Shown here one piece after another: positions 1 to 10,198 of a stretch of 64,000 nt of DNA. The DNA is from Methanobrevibacter sp. GTDB taxonomy: Archaea > Methanobacteriota > Methanobacteria > Methanobacteriales > Methanobacteriaceae. Numbering within the stretch: position 1 is the stretch's first letter; every line of letters starts with the position of its first letter. The position numbers were made by a program, and so were the translations under genes. Under the pieces are notes generated by a model. The model searched no databases and was not told the DNA's origin. It was given only the letters and a program-made list of their open reading frames with translations. The stretch covers positions 124,001 to 188,000 of the forward strand of contig NZ_JAFYHP010000016.1 of the NCBI RefSeq assembly GCF_017539065.1, read 5' to 3'.

Positions 1-349
1 CTTCAAGTGCCATGACCTTGTCGCCAGGTTTACCGAATCCGAAAAATGCCGCAAGGTTTGCAGTTACACCTGAAACCGGCTGGACGTTTGCATATTCACA
101 GTCATAAAGTTTGCATGAAAGCTTTTTGGTTTTGTCTTCAATCAAATCTATGTATTGGCATCCTTCGTAGAATCTTTGGAATGCCTGACCTTCCGCGTAT
201 CTGTGGGCAAAATCGGTTGCTACTGCTTCGGTCACTTCTACACTTGTAACATTTTCAGAAGCGATGAGATTGATACTGTTTCTCATATATTCTGTATGCT
301 TTTTTGCTATCTCTTCAAAGTTTAAAATTTCATCATGATAATTAGTCAT
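1..349 (-). CDS. glyA: Serine hydroxymethyltransferase, N-terminal part (cut by window edge)
   Basis: The visible 116 residues are the N-terminus of a PLP-dependent serine hydroxymethyltransferase, which interconverts serine and glycine with a one-carbon carrier (tetrahydromethanopterin in methanogens, by family knowledge). The diagnostic motifs are NLIASENVTS near residue 28, the HRYAEG segment and RFYEGCQYID, followed by VQPVSGVTAN. The start ATG at 349 is preceded by AGGTG at normal spacing. The C-terminal two thirds lie outside the window. It is codirectional with hdrA but separated from it by more than 570 bases, so it probably has its own promoter. Confidence 0.95.
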   Translation of the reverse strand, partial: MTNYHDEILNFEEIAKKHTEYMRNSINLIASENVTSVEVTEAVATDFAHRYAEGQAFQRFYEGCQYIDLIEDKTKKLSCKLYDCEYANVQPVSGVTANLAAFFGFGKPGDKVMALE

Positions 350-922
350 TTACTACACCTAATATCCAATTATATATTTATGATTTAATTTTTGTTTATC
401 TTCTAATATAAGAGTTATGAATAACTTAAAAATAGTCTTAATTAAAAAAGATTATTGTTAAATTATTATTTTAATTTCCATAAAAATTATATATCATGTT
501 TATTTGACTGCAATTTTACATAAAGACTTCAACAAGCTTTAAATTAATGATTAAACAATATATATTTAGTAAAAAGGCCCTAAAGTAATCATAGGGGGTG
601 GATTGATATGTTGTTAATTATATTTAACATGTATTTTTCTGCTAATTATAACGGTTTTTTCTGTCGCTGTTATGGTGTTCCCTTATTTCATCTCATAGGG
701 GTGAGAACAGTGGAGTTAATTCTCTGCAATAAGACATTAAATTGACTATTTTTAAAATTAATATATTATTATTTCTTGTCTTATTCTAAAATTTTTCCTC
801 TAAAAAAATCATCGAATCGTTTTTTTTTAAGAAAATACTGGAAAAAATATGCTAATTTTCAGCATAGAATCTAAAAATTTAAAAAAAAAGAAAAAAAGAA
901 ATAGAGAAATTAATCTCTAAAT
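350..922. other. Long AT-rich intergenic region between glyA and hdrA
   Basis: This 573-base stretch lies between the minus-strand glyA start and the hdrA stop. It holds one candidate plus-strand transcription unit: a TATA-like AATATATATTTAG around 557-570, a strong GGGGGTGGAT ribosome-binding site at 594-603, and a 45-codon reading frame (listed separately). After that frame comes T-rich sequence. A short inverted repeat, CCCTA (578-582) with TAGGG (592-596), overlaps the ribosome-binding site. The rest is plain AT-rich sequence; no RNA family was recognised. Confidence 0.5.
608..745 (+). CDS. Putative 45-residue small protein
   Basis: An ATG at 608 follows a GGGGGTGGATTGAT ribosome-binding site that matches the archaeal anti-SD well. 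A TATA-like box lies 45-50 bases further upstream, which would give a leader of roughly 20 bases. The frame encodes 45 residues: a hydrophobic start (MLLIIFNMYF), then a GFFCRCYGVP segment with two cysteines, and a short polar tail. I do not recognise it. Support comes only from the promoter, ribosome-binding site and frame, so this could instead be a non-coding transcript. It stands alone on the plus strand, opposite to both neighbours. Confidence 0.35.
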   Translation: MLLIIFNMYFSANYNGFFCRCYGVPLFHLIGVRTVELILCNKTLN

Positions 923-2908
923 CTATTTACCTAAGTCTTCAAGAGCAGCACTGATTTGTGCCATAATTTGCTCGGTTTTGAAGTGTTGTTGGTTCATTGC
1001 ACCAGATGGACATGCACCTACACAAGTACCACATCCTTTACATAATGCGGAGTTAATTTGTGCAAATTCTTTTCCACCTACACCGGTAGCGATTGCAATA
1101 GCGTCGAATGGACATAATTCAACACATACTTGGCAAGCACCACAAACGGTTTCGTCGTTGGATGCAATAATAGGTTCGATTTCTACTTCTCCTCTAGCCA
1201 TTGGGATTGCTGCTCTGGATGCTGCAGCTGAACCTTGTGCTACGGAGTCAGGAATATCTTTAGGACCTTGTGCTACACCAGCAATGTAAACACCGTCAGT
1301 TAAGGTGTCAACAGGTCTGAGTTTTGGGTGAGCTTCCATGTAGAATCCGTCTGCAGATCTGGAAAGACCTAATGTTTGTCTGAGTTCGTCGGATCCTGCA
1401 GAGTGTTCGAGACCTACGCTTAATACAACTAAATCGTAAGTGTATTCGGTTACTTTACCGAGTAAAGTATCTTCTGCTCTGATAGTTAAGGTTAAATCAT
1501 CGTTTTCGAAGATTTGTGCTGGTTTACCTCTGATAAATTCAATACCGTATTTTTCTTGAGATGTTTTGTAGAACTCTTCGTATCCTTTACCGAATGAACG
1601 GATATCCATGTAGTAACAGGTTACTTCGGTATCAGGTTCGTGGTCAATACATAATTGAGCGTTTTTCATGGAGTACATACAACATACTCTGGAACAGTAT
1701 GGTTTACCGATTTGTTCATCTCTTGAACCAACACAGTGGATGAATGCTACACGTTTAGGTTCGATACCGTCGGATGGTTTAATTACGTGTCCACCGGTAG
1801 GACCTGATGCGTTAATCATCCTTTCAATTTCCATAGCGGTAATTACGTTTGAGAAACGTCCGTATCCGTATTGGTAAATGCCGGATGGATCGAATGGGTC
1901 GTAACCGATAGCTGCTACAATAGTACCAACTTCTAATTCGATTTCTTCAGCTTGTTGATTGTGGTCAATTGCGTCTGGTCCACATGCTTGTACACATAAG
2001 TTACATTCGATACAGTAGTCTTTATCGATAGTTGCACATAATGGTACAGCTTGAGGGAATGGGATGAATGCAGCTTTTACCATACCTACACCTTCGTCGT
2101 AGTAGTTAGGTATTTCGATAGGACAAGCTTCTTGACAAGATCCACATCCAGTACATAAAGCTTCATCAACATATCTAGGTTTTTTCTCAACTTTTACTTT
2201 GAAGTTTCCGATGAATCCGTCAACTTCTTTAACTTCTGCGTAGGAAATTAATTCGATGTTTTCGTGTTTTGCACAGTCTACCATCTTAGGTGCTAAGATA
2301 CACATTGAACAGTCGAGAGTAGGGAAAGTTTTATCTAATTGTCCCATACGTCCACCGATGGTTGGGTTTCTTTCTACTACGTAGGTTTTGAATCCCATAT
2401 CAGCTAAGTCTAGGGAAGTTTGAATACCAGCTACTCCACCACCGATAACTAATGCTTTGTTATCTACTGCTACTTTGGTAGCTTCTAATGGTTCGAGTAA
2501 TCTTGCTTTTGCAACAGCCATACGTGTTAAATCTTTAGCTTTTGCGGTTGCTTCTTCAGGTAAGTCCATGTGTACCCAGGAGTCTTGTTCCCTTAAGTTA
2601 GCAAATTCAAATAAGAATTTGTTTAATCCAGCTTCTTCTACACATCTACGGAAAGTAGGTTCGTGAAGACGAGGGGAACATGCTGCTACAACAATTCTGT
2701 TTAATCCTTTTTCCTTAATGTCCTCTTGGATCATAGCTTGACCCGGGTCGGAACACATGTATTTGTAGTCGGTTGCATATACGACGTTTGGTAATGTCTT
2801 AGCATACTCAGCAACGTCAGGACAGTCGACTACTCCACCAATGTTTACACCACAGTGACAGACGTAAACACCTATCCTAATTTCTTCGTTATTTATTTCT
2901 TCTGCCAT
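923..2908 (-). CDS. hdrA: CoB-CoM heterodisulfide reductase subunit A
   Basis: HdrA is the FAD-containing, electron-bifurcating subunit of the cytoplasmic HdrABC-MvhADG complex that reduces CoM-S-S-CoB with H2 and drives ferredoxin reduction. The 661-residue length is normal. Visible are the N-terminal CHCG motif (C17, C19), an FAD-binding GGGVAG at 156-161, LDCSMC at 198-203, ferredoxin-type cysteine clusters at about 252-262 and 299-309, and two further clusters near the C-terminus ([11 protein letters not shown] and [11 protein letters not shown]). The start has AGGTGA six bases upstream. Codon use looks highly optimised, which fits a core methanogenesis gene. hdrB and hdrC are not nearby, as is usual for this order. 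Confidence 0.97.
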   Translation of the reverse strand: MAEEINNEEIRIGVYVCHCGVNIGGVVDCPDVAEYAKTLPNVVYATDYKYMCSDPGQAMIQEDIKEKGLNRIVVAACSPRLHEPTFRRCVEEAGLNKFLFEFANLREQDSWVHMDLPEEATAKAKDLTRMAVAKARLLEPLEATKVAVDNKALVIGGGVAGIQTSLDLADMGFKTYVVERNPTIGGRMGQLDKTFPTLDCSMCILAPKMVDCAKHENIELISYAEVKEVDGFIGNFKVKVEKKPRYVDEALCTGCGSCQEACPIEIPNYYDEGVGMVKAAFIPFPQAVPLCATIDKDYCIECNLCVQACGPDAIDHNQQAEEIELEVGTIVAAIGYDPFDPSGIYQYGYGRFSNVITAMEIERMINASGPTGGHVIKPSDGIEPKRVAFIHCVGSRDEQIGKPYCSRVCCMYSMKNAQLCIDHEPDTEVTCYYMDIRSFGKGYEEFYKTSQEKYGIEFIRGKPAQIFENDDLTLTIRAEDTLLGKVTEYTYDLVVLSVGLEHSAGSDELRQTLGLSRSADGFYMEAHPKLRPVDTLTDGVYIAGVAQGPKDIPDSVAQGSAAASRAAIPMARGEVEIEPIIASNDETVCGACQVCVELCPFDAIAIATGVGGKEFAQINSALCKGCGTCVGACPSGAMNQQHFKTEQIMAQISAALEDLGK

Positions 2909-3205
2909 ATTAATTCACCTTGTACAAGTCGTGAAAAATATCTAATATATATGAAAAATTGCAATTTCAAAAACAGTTATAATTTTTACATAGTATTAGA
3001 TATACTTATGTAGTAAATACACATATATAAACTTATTTATAAATCTCTTGGAGTAAAGTTTATATATGAGAAGAGAAAATCTCTTTAAAAATAGCTTTAA
3101 ATTTGAAATTAAAGCTAAATTCAAAGTATTTGTCTAAATAAAGCGTAATTTTCATTTTTTGATAAAATAAAAAATTTAGGTTAAATTAAATTATTACTTT
3201 TTTAG
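2909..3205 (-). promoter_or_regulatory. hdrA upstream region
   Basis: About 300 bases separate the hdrA start from the stop of the next minus-strand gene. On the minus strand there are TATA-like runs around 3018-3045 (TTTATAAATA and GTTTATATATG), which would give an hdrA leader of roughly 80-100 bases. No further reading frame or RNA structure was recognised. The promoter call is inferred from base composition and position only. Confidence 0.4.
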
Positions 3206-4111
3206 CTAAAGTAACATAATTATCAACGGGAGTGTAATCAAAGAGATTACAGTGTTGATTAATATGCAATCTGATGTCAACTCATAGTCGAGTTTATATG
3301 TTATCGCAAGCAGCAAAGACATCATACCGGAAGGCATTGCAGCCTCCACAACAGATATGGTGAATTGAAGATCGACCAAACCGATTTTTGAAGCAACAAT
3401 GAATGCGATGGCCGGAAAGAAAGCCAATTTCATTACGGAAGTGAATGCAATCATGGATTTGCTTCTCTTCAAAGCGGAAAAATCAATTGATAAACCTAAC
3501 GCAATCATGATTAAAGGAATAGCTCCTTGGCCTAAATAATTGACAGTATTATCCAGGACCTGACCGATTGGAATGTTAAAGAAATTAAATCCCAAACCTA
3601 AAATTACTGCCCAAAGTGGTGGGAAGAATGTTATTCTTTTAACTGCAGCTTTTGGAGTTCCGCCGAATTTCAATATTAAAGCAAATGATAATACTAAAAA
3701 GATACATAATGTAGCCATGTCACAAAATATAGCTCTTAAAAAACCTTCCTGGCCGAAAATGCCTAATGTGACCGGGTAGCCCATAAAAGCAGTGTTAGCA
3801 ATCATAACTGTGACTAAAACACTCCATAATGTTTTATCATCTAATCCTAATTGTTTTAAAATGAAATATGAAACAATTCCAGTAACAAAAGAAGACGCCA
3901 AAATAACAAAAGGCAGTATTCCTAGTTTTGAAAGAAGTGATAAGTCCGCAGAATAAATAGCATGAAAAATCATGCAGGGCATTAAAATGTACATTACTAT
4001 TTTATTAAAAGGATCCAAGTCATTTTCACTTAAAAAATCAATTCTTTTAAGGAAATATCCAAGTCCAATCATTATAATGATTGATAAAATAGTAATTTCT
4101 ATAGCATTCAT
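3206..4111 (-). CDS. AEC-family permease (auxin efflux carrier type)
   Basis: A 301-residue, strongly hydrophobic protein with about eight to ten predicted membrane helices and the two-half organisation of the AEC/membrane transport family (PF03547). Characteristic pieces are ILMPCMIFHAIYSADLS near residue 45, the GQGAIPLIMIALGLS segment near 195, and the EAAMPSGMMSLLLA motif near 255. Members export or import small organic anions such as malate; the substrate here cannot be told from sequence. It lies downstream of radA in the same direction with a 56-base gap, so it may be read through from that operon. Confidence 0.85.
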   Translation of the reverse strand: MNAIEITILSIIIMIGLGYFLKRIDFLSENDLDPFNKIVMYILMPCMIFHAIYSADLSLLSKLGILPFVILASSFVTGIVSYFILKQLGLDDKTLWSVLVTVMIANTAFMGYPVTLGIFGQEGFLRAIFCDMATLCIFLVLSFALILKFGGTPKAAVKRITFFPPLWAVILGLGFNFFNIPIGQVLDNTVNYLGQGAIPLIMIALGLSIDFSALKRSKSMIAFTSVMKLAFFPAIAFIVASKIGLVDLQFTISVVEAAMPSGMMSLLLAITYKLDYELTSDCILINTVISLITLPLIIMLL

Positions 4112-4167
4112 GTAAGTAAATATTTGTAAAAAAAGTATAAAAAAGTTAAGAAAAAAAGAAAATAAAA

Positions 4168-5103
4168 TTAACTAACGATACCTTCGCTAGTAATTTTAAA
4201 TACACATTCACCTTCAGGTAAATGAGGAGAATCCACTAAACGAGCGATTCTTTTTCCAGCTAAACCTTTTTTAAGCCATATTCTGTAAGTTGAAGCGTGA
4301 CCTAAAACGTGCCCCCCAATAGCTTTGGTAGGACTTCCGAAGAAGGAATCCGGTTTAGCTTGAACTTGGTTAGTTAAAAATATTGCAACATTATAAGTGT
4401 TTGCAATTTGTTGAAGTGAATGTAAATGTTGGTTTAACTTTTGTTGTCTAACAGCAAGGGATTCCCTTCCAACATATTCCGCTCTGAAGTGAGCCATTAA
4501 TGAATCGACAATAACTAATCTTACATTAACACCACTTTGAATGAGTTCATTAATTTTATCCACCATTAGAATTTGGTGAGCGGAGTTGAATGCACGTGCA
4601 ACATGAATTCTGCTTAAAACCTCATGAGTGTCTAATTCAAATGCTTCTGCAATTTGTCTGACTCTTTCTGGACGGAAAGTGTTTTCAGTGTCGACAAATA
4701 CGCATTCCCCGTCAAGTCCTCCAAGTTCTTCTGGTAATTGAACTGTAACAGCTAATTCATGGGAAATTTGACTTTTACCAGACCCAAATTCACCAAATAC
4801 TTCAGTAATTGATTGAGTTTCGATTCCTCCACCAATTAAATCGTTGAATTCTTGACTTCCAACAGTTATGTGTCCTACATCTTTTCTTCTTTCGTCAACT
4901 TCTAATGCGGTTTCAAAGGTAATGTTTTCAGCTCTACGTGCCGCTTCAATAACTTTTTCTGCAACACCTTCACCGATTTCAGCTTTAACTGATAACTCTT
5001 TTGGAGTAGCAGTAGCTAATCTCATCATGTCAGCAAAACCTGCATCTTTTAATTTTTCTGCTGTTTTTTCACCTACACCTGGTAAATCGCTTAAATCGAC
5101 CAT
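4168..5103 (-). CDS. radA: DNA repair and recombination protein RadA
   Basis: RadA is the archaeal Rad51/RecA-family recombinase that forms filaments on single-stranded DNA and catalyses strand exchange. The 311-residue product has the N-terminal helix-hairpin-helix domain ([12 protein letters not shown]), Walker A GEFGSGKS at 104-111, Walker B LVIVD ending at residue 200, and the C-terminal L2/ATP-cap region ([15 protein letters not shown]). The start chosen is the second in-frame ATG (5103), because GTGAGG lies ten bases before it and only one base before the upstream ATG at 5112. It lies directly downstream of rpa, a functional pairing since RPA prepares single strands for RadA. Confidence 0.97.
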   Translation of the reverse strand: MVDLSDLPGVGEKTAEKLKDAGFADMMRLATATPKELSVKAEIGEGVAEKVIEAARRAENITFETALEVDERRKDVGHITVGSQEFNDLIGGGIETQSITEVFGEFGSGKSQISHELAVTVQLPEELGGLDGECVFVDTENTFRPERVRQIAEAFELDTHEVLSRIHVARAFNSAHQILMVDKINELIQSGVNVRLVIVDSLMAHFRAEYVGRESLAVRQQKLNQHLHSLQQIANTYNVAIFLTNQVQAKPDSFFGSPTKAIGGHVLGHASTYRIWLKKGLAGKRIARLVDSPHLPEGECVFKITSEGIVS

Positions 5104-5123
5104 GATAATCATTCCTCACTTAT

Positions 5124-7721
5124 TTAAATATATTTTTTTAATAGTTTTTTAGGGTTTAATCTATTAGTTTGATTGAATTCATCAAAATTAACATTAGCTA
5201 TAAATTCAATAGTATAACCAGTTAAATCTTGAAGTTTATCTTCTATTGAAAGTAGTTCTACTTCAGTGATAGAAATTACTTCTTCTTTTTTCATTCCTAT
5301 AAGTTCTTCGGCTAAATTATCAAAGAAAGTAGCTTCAATTTCACCGGTATCATCATGAATTCTTAAAGGAATCATAAGAGTGTATTTTGGTTCATCAAAT
5401 ATGTGTCCGCAATTGTCACAAACGCCTTCTTCTTCTGTATGTTCGACATTTTCATTACAAACTGGACATTTTTTAAGTAGTACCCTGTTAGTATATACCT
5501 CATCAATTTGGGCTGTAATATGAACATTAGTATCATATTCTGATAAAGCTTCAATTGATCTTGGAACAAAGATTGCCTCAAGTAATTCTTCATAAGAGGA
5601 TAATTTCTCTAATTCAGTTTCACTTGGCTCTAATATGGCAGTAGCTCCAGACACATTGGCTTCTACACGATTAGTCCTATCATTGTATCTGAAACGAGGG
5701 TTTTGTAGTTTAATTGCTTGGCCTAATTCAAATTCCTTATTTACATCGTCATTCCAAAGAACAACAATGATAGAACCTGTATCATCAGCAATTTCTATAT
5801 TTCTAACATGCCCTTCACCATCATCTCTTTCAAAAGTACGAGGTTCAAAGATTTCGATGACTCTACCAATGATGATTTTATCATCTTCATCTTCATCGAC
5901 CTCATCAATACTGATATAATCATAAAGAGTTTTTTCCAATGTTTCTAATTTAGGAATAAACATTGAAGATGCTTCTTCTTCTGATAATCTAATAATTCTT
6001 GAACTTCCTCCAACGTTTAAATCAACACTGTACATTCCAAGTCTAGATCTGGCATTTTCAATTCTATAAGCTTCACCTACACCATAATCCCCTTGAGCTT
6101 TTTCATTCCAAAAAGATAATCTAACTTTACCGGATTCATCAGCAAACATTGCTGAACGAACAACACCTACTTCGCCTGTGTCTCTTTGGAATTCTCTAGG
6201 ATCCTCAAGAGATAAAATTCTTCCGATAATATCTATTTCAATACCATCATCATCTAATAATTCCACTTCACCAACAGGAGTTGGACGTAATTCTTCTCTT
6301 AAAGCATTTAATTCATCTAATTCATCGATAGATAAGTTTTGAGGATTAATTGAGATTTGAGTATTAAAGTTTGTATTCATGGAGTACTGGCTTTGAGTGT
6401 ATTCATCATAACGAACATCCCCACCAATAATTTTAATTATGTCTCCTTTATTTATCGGTAAACTAGTATCGTCTCCCCAAACAGTTACTCTAATTTCACC
6501 AGTTGTGTCTCTAACATCAAAGTTTCTTAGCTTACCTTCGGTATTATCTGTTTTTCTTGTAAATAATTTAATATCTTGAAGTCTTGAAACAATACCTACA
6601 ATTGAAACATCCTTCTGTTCTCTTAAATCTCCAATCGGTGAAAATTCTTGTACTACCTCTGGAACATCATAATCTCCTTTGATTATCCTTCCATCCCAGT
6701 GGGTTAATGTTATTTCATTTTCACCATCACGGTTTGGTCTTTCACGTGCTTGTGCCTGAAGGATTTTAACAGTATCCCCATCTTCAAGTCCTAAATCATT
6801 GATTAATTCAACGTTTTTATTCCATAATGTATAAGAGATTTGTCCTGAACTATCCTGTAATTCAAGAGATGCAACTTTTCCTTCTTTTCCATTTTTTTCA
6901 TAGCTTCTAATAGTTGGAATTCTAACGATTCTTGCAATGATATTTACTTTGGTATCAGGTTGGATATCGGCAATGTTGGTAATTTCTTCTTCATATGCTG
7001 GGAATTTTGAAGGATCTTCTTCTAATTTAATTACAGTTGATCTTGGTCTTAAATTAGCTTCAAGTCCGGAATATCCTTCTTTAATATCAACTTCTTTGAT
7101 TTGAATAATGTCTCCTTCTTTAACATTTTTAAGTAATTTAATGTTTTGAGTCCAGAAAACTGTTCTTATTTCTCCAGTATTATCTTTTAATTCGACATTG
7201 CAAACTTCTCCACTTTGACCTTTACGAGTTTTAAATGATCTTGGATTTGAAATTGAAATTACTCTACCTGCAACAGTTACGTCCCTGTTGCCTTTTTCAA
7301 GTTTATCGATTGTGTCAATATTATATTCTGGTCTTTGAGAAACTGTTTCAACTTCAGCAGTGACTAATTCGCCAACGACCATGTCCGCCAAACTAACATC
7401 AGTCATGAATGGATTTTCAATTTCTTTTTGTCTGAATTTTTCCATTCTTGTAAAAAATTCTTCTTCTGAAATTTGATCTTTAACTTTATCATATCTTTCT
7501 TGAAGGTCCTCAGTCATTTCAAATGATGTTTCTTCAATGTCATTGTCAATTGATGTTTCTTGATTCATGTAACTTTCCACTATCTTTTGTGCAGCTTCAA
7601 AATCATCAATGAAATTTAATCCATCATTATCCGCTTTTAATCTTTCTATTTCTTCCAAGAACTCTTCTTCAGTAAGTTTATCGTTAATTTTTTCGTATTC
7701 TTGTAAAATTTTTTCTTGCAT
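5124..7721 (-). CDS. rpa: Replication protein A, multi-OB-fold single-strand DNA-binding protein
   Basis: This 865-residue protein coats single-stranded DNA in replication and repair. It contains a string of OB folds, each marked by a [ST]GxIxxxxW-type strand: TGEIRTVFW near 182, SGQISYTLWN near 290, TGEIRVTVW near 408, SGKVRLSFWN near 533, TGSIIVVLWN near 656, and TGEIEATFFDN near the C-terminus. A zinc ribbon (CPVC with CDNC) sits just before the last one. The N-terminus carries a duplicated helical motif (residues 9-27 and 77-95, each ending in EEEF plus acidic residues). A single long RPA is typical of Methanobacteriales. radA follows 20 bases downstream, so the two are probably cotranscribed. 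Confidence 0.95.
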   Translation of the reverse strand: MQEKILQEYEKINDKLTEEEFLEEIERLKADNDGLNFIDDFEAAQKIVESYMNQETSIDNDIEETSFEMTEDLQERYDKVKDQISEEEFFTRMEKFRQKEIENPFMTDVSLADMVVGELVTAEVETVSQRPEYNIDTIDKLEKGNRDVTVAGRVISISNPRSFKTRKGQSGEVCNVELKDNTGEIRTVFWTQNIKLLKNVKEGDIIQIKEVDIKEGYSGLEANLRPRSTVIKLEEDPSKFPAYEEEITNIADIQPDTKVNIIARIVRIPTIRSYEKNGKEGKVASLELQDSSGQISYTLWNKNVELINDLGLEDGDTVKILQAQARERPNRDGENEITLTHWDGRIIKGDYDVPEVVQEFSPIGDLREQKDVSIVGIVSRLQDIKLFTRKTDNTEGKLRNFDVRDTTGEIRVTVWGDDTSLPINKGDIIKIIGGDVRYDEYTQSQYSMNTNFNTQISINPQNLSIDELDELNALREELRPTPVGEVELLDDDGIEIDIIGRILSLEDPREFQRDTGEVGVVRSAMFADESGKVRLSFWNEKAQGDYGVGEAYRIENARSRLGMYSVDLNVGGSSRIIRLSEEEASSMFIPKLETLEKTLYDYISIDEVDEDEDDKIIIGRVIEIFEPRTFERDDGEGHVRNIEIADDTGSIIVVLWNDDVNKEFELGQAIKLQNPRFRYNDRTNRVEANVSGATAILEPSETELEKLSSYEELLEAIFVPRSIEALSEYDTNVHITAQIDEVYTNRVLLKKCPVCNENVEHTEEEGVCDNCGHIFDEPKYTLMIPLRIHDDTGEIEATFFDNLAEELIGMKKEEVISITEVELLSIEDKLQDLTGYTIEFIANVNFDEFNQTNRLNPKKLLKKYI

Positions 7722-7876
7722 ACCAAACCCCTCATAGAAAAGTTAATTATAATTTTATAATCATAGTGTATATAAAGTATTAGAGAGAGCATTTGAAAAG
7801 TATTCTCAATTCCAATATTTCAAAAAAATTTGATATAAATATTGGTAAAGTGCACATATGTGAAAATGCACAAAAA

Positions 7877-9280
7877 TTAATATGCATTAGGATTTCTCTT
7901 TAAAGCTGTTTTAATCATGATTCCTAAATCCAAACCCATGTGCCAGTTTTCTACGTACTCAATATCATATTCTATACGTTTTTTAATTGAAGTGTCACCA
8001 CGGCATCCATGAATTTGAGCCCAGCCGGTTAAACCGGGTTTCACTTGGTGTTTGACCATGTATTTTGGTATTGTTTCCTTGAATTGTTCTACGAAAAATG
8101 GTCTTTCAGGCCTTGGACCGACAACGCTCATGTCGCCTTTCAAGACATTGAAAAATTGTGGCAATTCATCAATACTGGTTCTTCTAATTATTTCTCCAAC
8201 CTTTGTCTTTCTTGGGTCATCAGGTGTGGTCCATTCGGATTTTTCCTCATTAGGATTTTGAACCTTCATACTGCGGAATTTGTACATCATAAATGTCTTG
8301 CCGTTATAACCCATTCTTTCTTGCTTAAAGATTATAGGTCCGGGAGATGTCAATTTAATAGCGATAGCTGTAATAATCATTATTGGTGAGGTTATAATTA
8401 TCGCTATTATTGATATGATATAATCGGAAGTGTACTTCAAAAATTTATTAAAGTCATCGTCAAGAGGAACGTAACGAATATTAATAATCGGAATATCTTC
8501 AATCATGTCAATAGATGGCTGTGCCGGGAAATATCTAATGTAATCCGGAATTATTTCCGCCTTGATTCCTACTCTTTCACAGCTCTCCACTAGCTCGTTA
8601 ATTTTATAATAATATTTTAAAGGAATAGCTAAAACAACTCTATCATATCTATTACTTTCTAAAATCTTATCTATATCTTTAAATGCGCCGATAATTCTAC
8701 TTCCTTCAATTTCCCTGCCTACATGGTCTGATCTTCCCAGGAACCCGCTGACAACGAAACCCAAATAAGGATTATTGCGAATTTTGCGTGCAAATGTAAA
8801 TGCCAAATCATTGTCTCCAACGACGAGAATATGTTTTAAGTTTTTATTATTCACTCTTAACTTCTTTAAAATGCTTCTAATAATAAACCTTTCAATGATT
8901 CCAAAGAACGTTGCTATAATTGCTAATAAAAAGAGCATTATTCTTGAAAAATTTGGCTGATTTATGATAAACAATATTGAAACTAGAATAAAGAATGCTA
9001 ATATATTTACCTTAATTATCTGCGTAGCCTCTGAAAAAATATTTTTATAAGTTCTGCGAGGTTTATATAAACCAAATGCAAAGTATAAAATTAAATAAAC
9101 AGGAATGACCGCTAACACTAAAAATAATAGATAACTAAAAAAGCCCAAATGTCCTCCAATAGGCCCGAATAAAGTAGTTTTAAATCTTAACCAAATAGAG
9201 CATATAAGTGATAGTGTTATCACTAAAACATCAATTAAAACTAATAAAATATTTAATGCTCTTTGATTTTCCTTAATCAT
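7877..9280 (-). CDS. Polyprenyl-phosphate sugar-1-phosphate transferase (WcaJ/CpsE type)
   Basis: A 467-residue initiating enzyme of surface polysaccharide synthesis. The N-terminal half has four to five membrane helices and a CoA-binding/Rossmann-like middle region (HILVVGDNDLAF). The C-terminal bacterial sugar transferase domain (PF02397) shows FKQERMGYNGKTFMMYKFRS, the DELPQFFNVLKGDMS active-site region, VGPRPERP and KPGLTGWAQ. These enzymes move a sugar phosphate from a nucleotide sugar to undecaprenyl phosphate, a lipid that Methanobacteriales also use for pseudomurein. It is the last gene of the lower glycan operon. The architecture is bacterial in type, so lateral origin is plausible but not shown. 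Confidence 0.92.
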   Translation of the reverse strand: MIKENQRALNILLVLIDVLVITLSLICSIWLRFKTTLFGPIGGHLGFFSYLLFLVLAVIPVYLILYFAFGLYKPRRTYKNIFSEATQIIKVNILAFFILVSILFIINQPNFSRIMLFLLAIIATFFGIIERFIIRSILKKLRVNNKNLKHILVVGDNDLAFTFARKIRNNPYLGFVVSGFLGRSDHVGREIEGSRIIGAFKDIDKILESNRYDRVVLAIPLKYYYKINELVESCERVGIKAEIIPDYIRYFPAQPSIDMIEDIPIINIRYVPLDDDFNKFLKYTSDYIISIIAIIITSPIMIITAIAIKLTSPGPIIFKQERMGYNGKTFMMYKFRSMKVQNPNEEKSEWTTPDDPRKTKVGEIIRRTSIDELPQFFNVLKGDMSVVGPRPERPFFVEQFKETIPKYMVKHQVKPGLTGWAQIHGCRGDTSIKKRIEYDIEYVENWHMGLDLGIMIKTALKRNPNAY

Positions 9281-9328
9281 AATAACTACCTAAACTAGTT
9301 TATTATATATATTATTGCAATTAATTAA

Positions 9329-10186
9329 TTAACTTTTCTTTTTGAACAAATTCAAAAATAATTTTAAAATACATAAAAGAGCAATTCCTAAATAAACAAT
9401 CCAATTAACAATAAAAGATGATTCTTTAGCAAGGTGTTTATTATAATAAATGTACATCGCACGGTAAAACTCATAAATCAATTTTGATTTTTGTTTTTTA
9501 CTGCTTGCACCTTTAAGGTGAGTGATTTTGGATTTTCCATAGTAAATTATTTTCCAGCCGGATTTTTTAATGCGGTAACATAAATCAATATCTTCACCAT
9601 ACATGAAAAAAGTCTCATCAAGCAATCCAACTTCATCAAGAGCTTCCTTTCTCATGAACATGAACGCACCGGTGAGACAGTCAATTTCATAGATTTCATC
9701 ATCCGGAAGATTATTTAAATTATAATTATCTTCTTTACTATTTGTTGGAATGTGGAATAATCTAAAGAATGAGTTTTTTACATTTGGAAAAGATCTTTTA
9801 CAAGCCTTATCCAGTTCGCCATTTTCTAAAATGACTCTGCAACCACATGCCCCAACATCACTATTCTTTTCCATATAATTGTAAATATTTTCCAAAGTAT
9901 TCTCCCAAACGATTGTGTCTGAATTTAGTAAAAGTTGGTATTTGCCGCTTGCATGCCTTAAAGCTTGATTATTCCCCGCTGCAAAACCATTATTTTCTTT
10001 AGATGCTATAAATTTAACTTTATCTTTAAAATAATCTTTTAAACGAGCTAAACTATCATCATTAGATGCATTATCTACTACAAATATTTCCAGACTAAAT
10101 GGATAATTATAGTCTAGAATAGAGTTAATAGTATTCTTTGTTAACTCAAAAGTTTGATAGTTTAAAATAACAACTGAAAGGTCCAT
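9329..10186 (-). CDS. GT2-family glycosyltransferase
   Basis: A 285-residue rhamnosyltransferase-like GT2 enzyme. The GT-A nucleotide-binding start is LSVVILNYQTFELTKNT, followed by VVDNASNDDS and the metal-binding SDT in LLLNSDTIVW. An acceptor-side TGAFMFMRKEALDEVG and a FMYGEDIDLCYR segment follow, with one C-terminal hydrophobic helix ending in KKKS. The ATG at 10186 was chosen because GTGAG lies just upstream; the upstream GTG at 10195 is part of that ribosome-binding site. Gaps to neighbours are 12 and 48 bases, consistent with the glycan operon. The sugar donor is unknown; the adjacent dTDP-rhamnose genes make rhamnose a reasonable guess. Confidence 0.9.
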   Translation of the reverse strand: MDLSVVILNYQTFELTKNTINSILDYNYPFSLEIFVVDNASNDDSLARLKDYFKDKVKFIASKENNGFAAGNNQALRHASGKYQLLLNSDTIVWENTLENIYNYMEKNSDVGACGCRVILENGELDKACKRSFPNVKNSFFRLFHIPTNSKEDNYNLNNLPDDEIYEIDCLTGAFMFMRKEALDEVGLLDETFFMYGEDIDLCYRIKKSGWKIIYYGKSKITHLKGASSKKQKSKLIYEFYRAMYIYYNKHLAKESSFIVNWIVYLGIALLCILKLFLNLFKKKS

Positions 10187-10198
10187 GAAACTCACTGA

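Noticed and set aside
978..1289. Open frame on the plus strand inside hdrA
   Set aside because: It is a shadow of a highly codon-biased gene; no ribosome-binding site, and hdrA is certain on the other strand.
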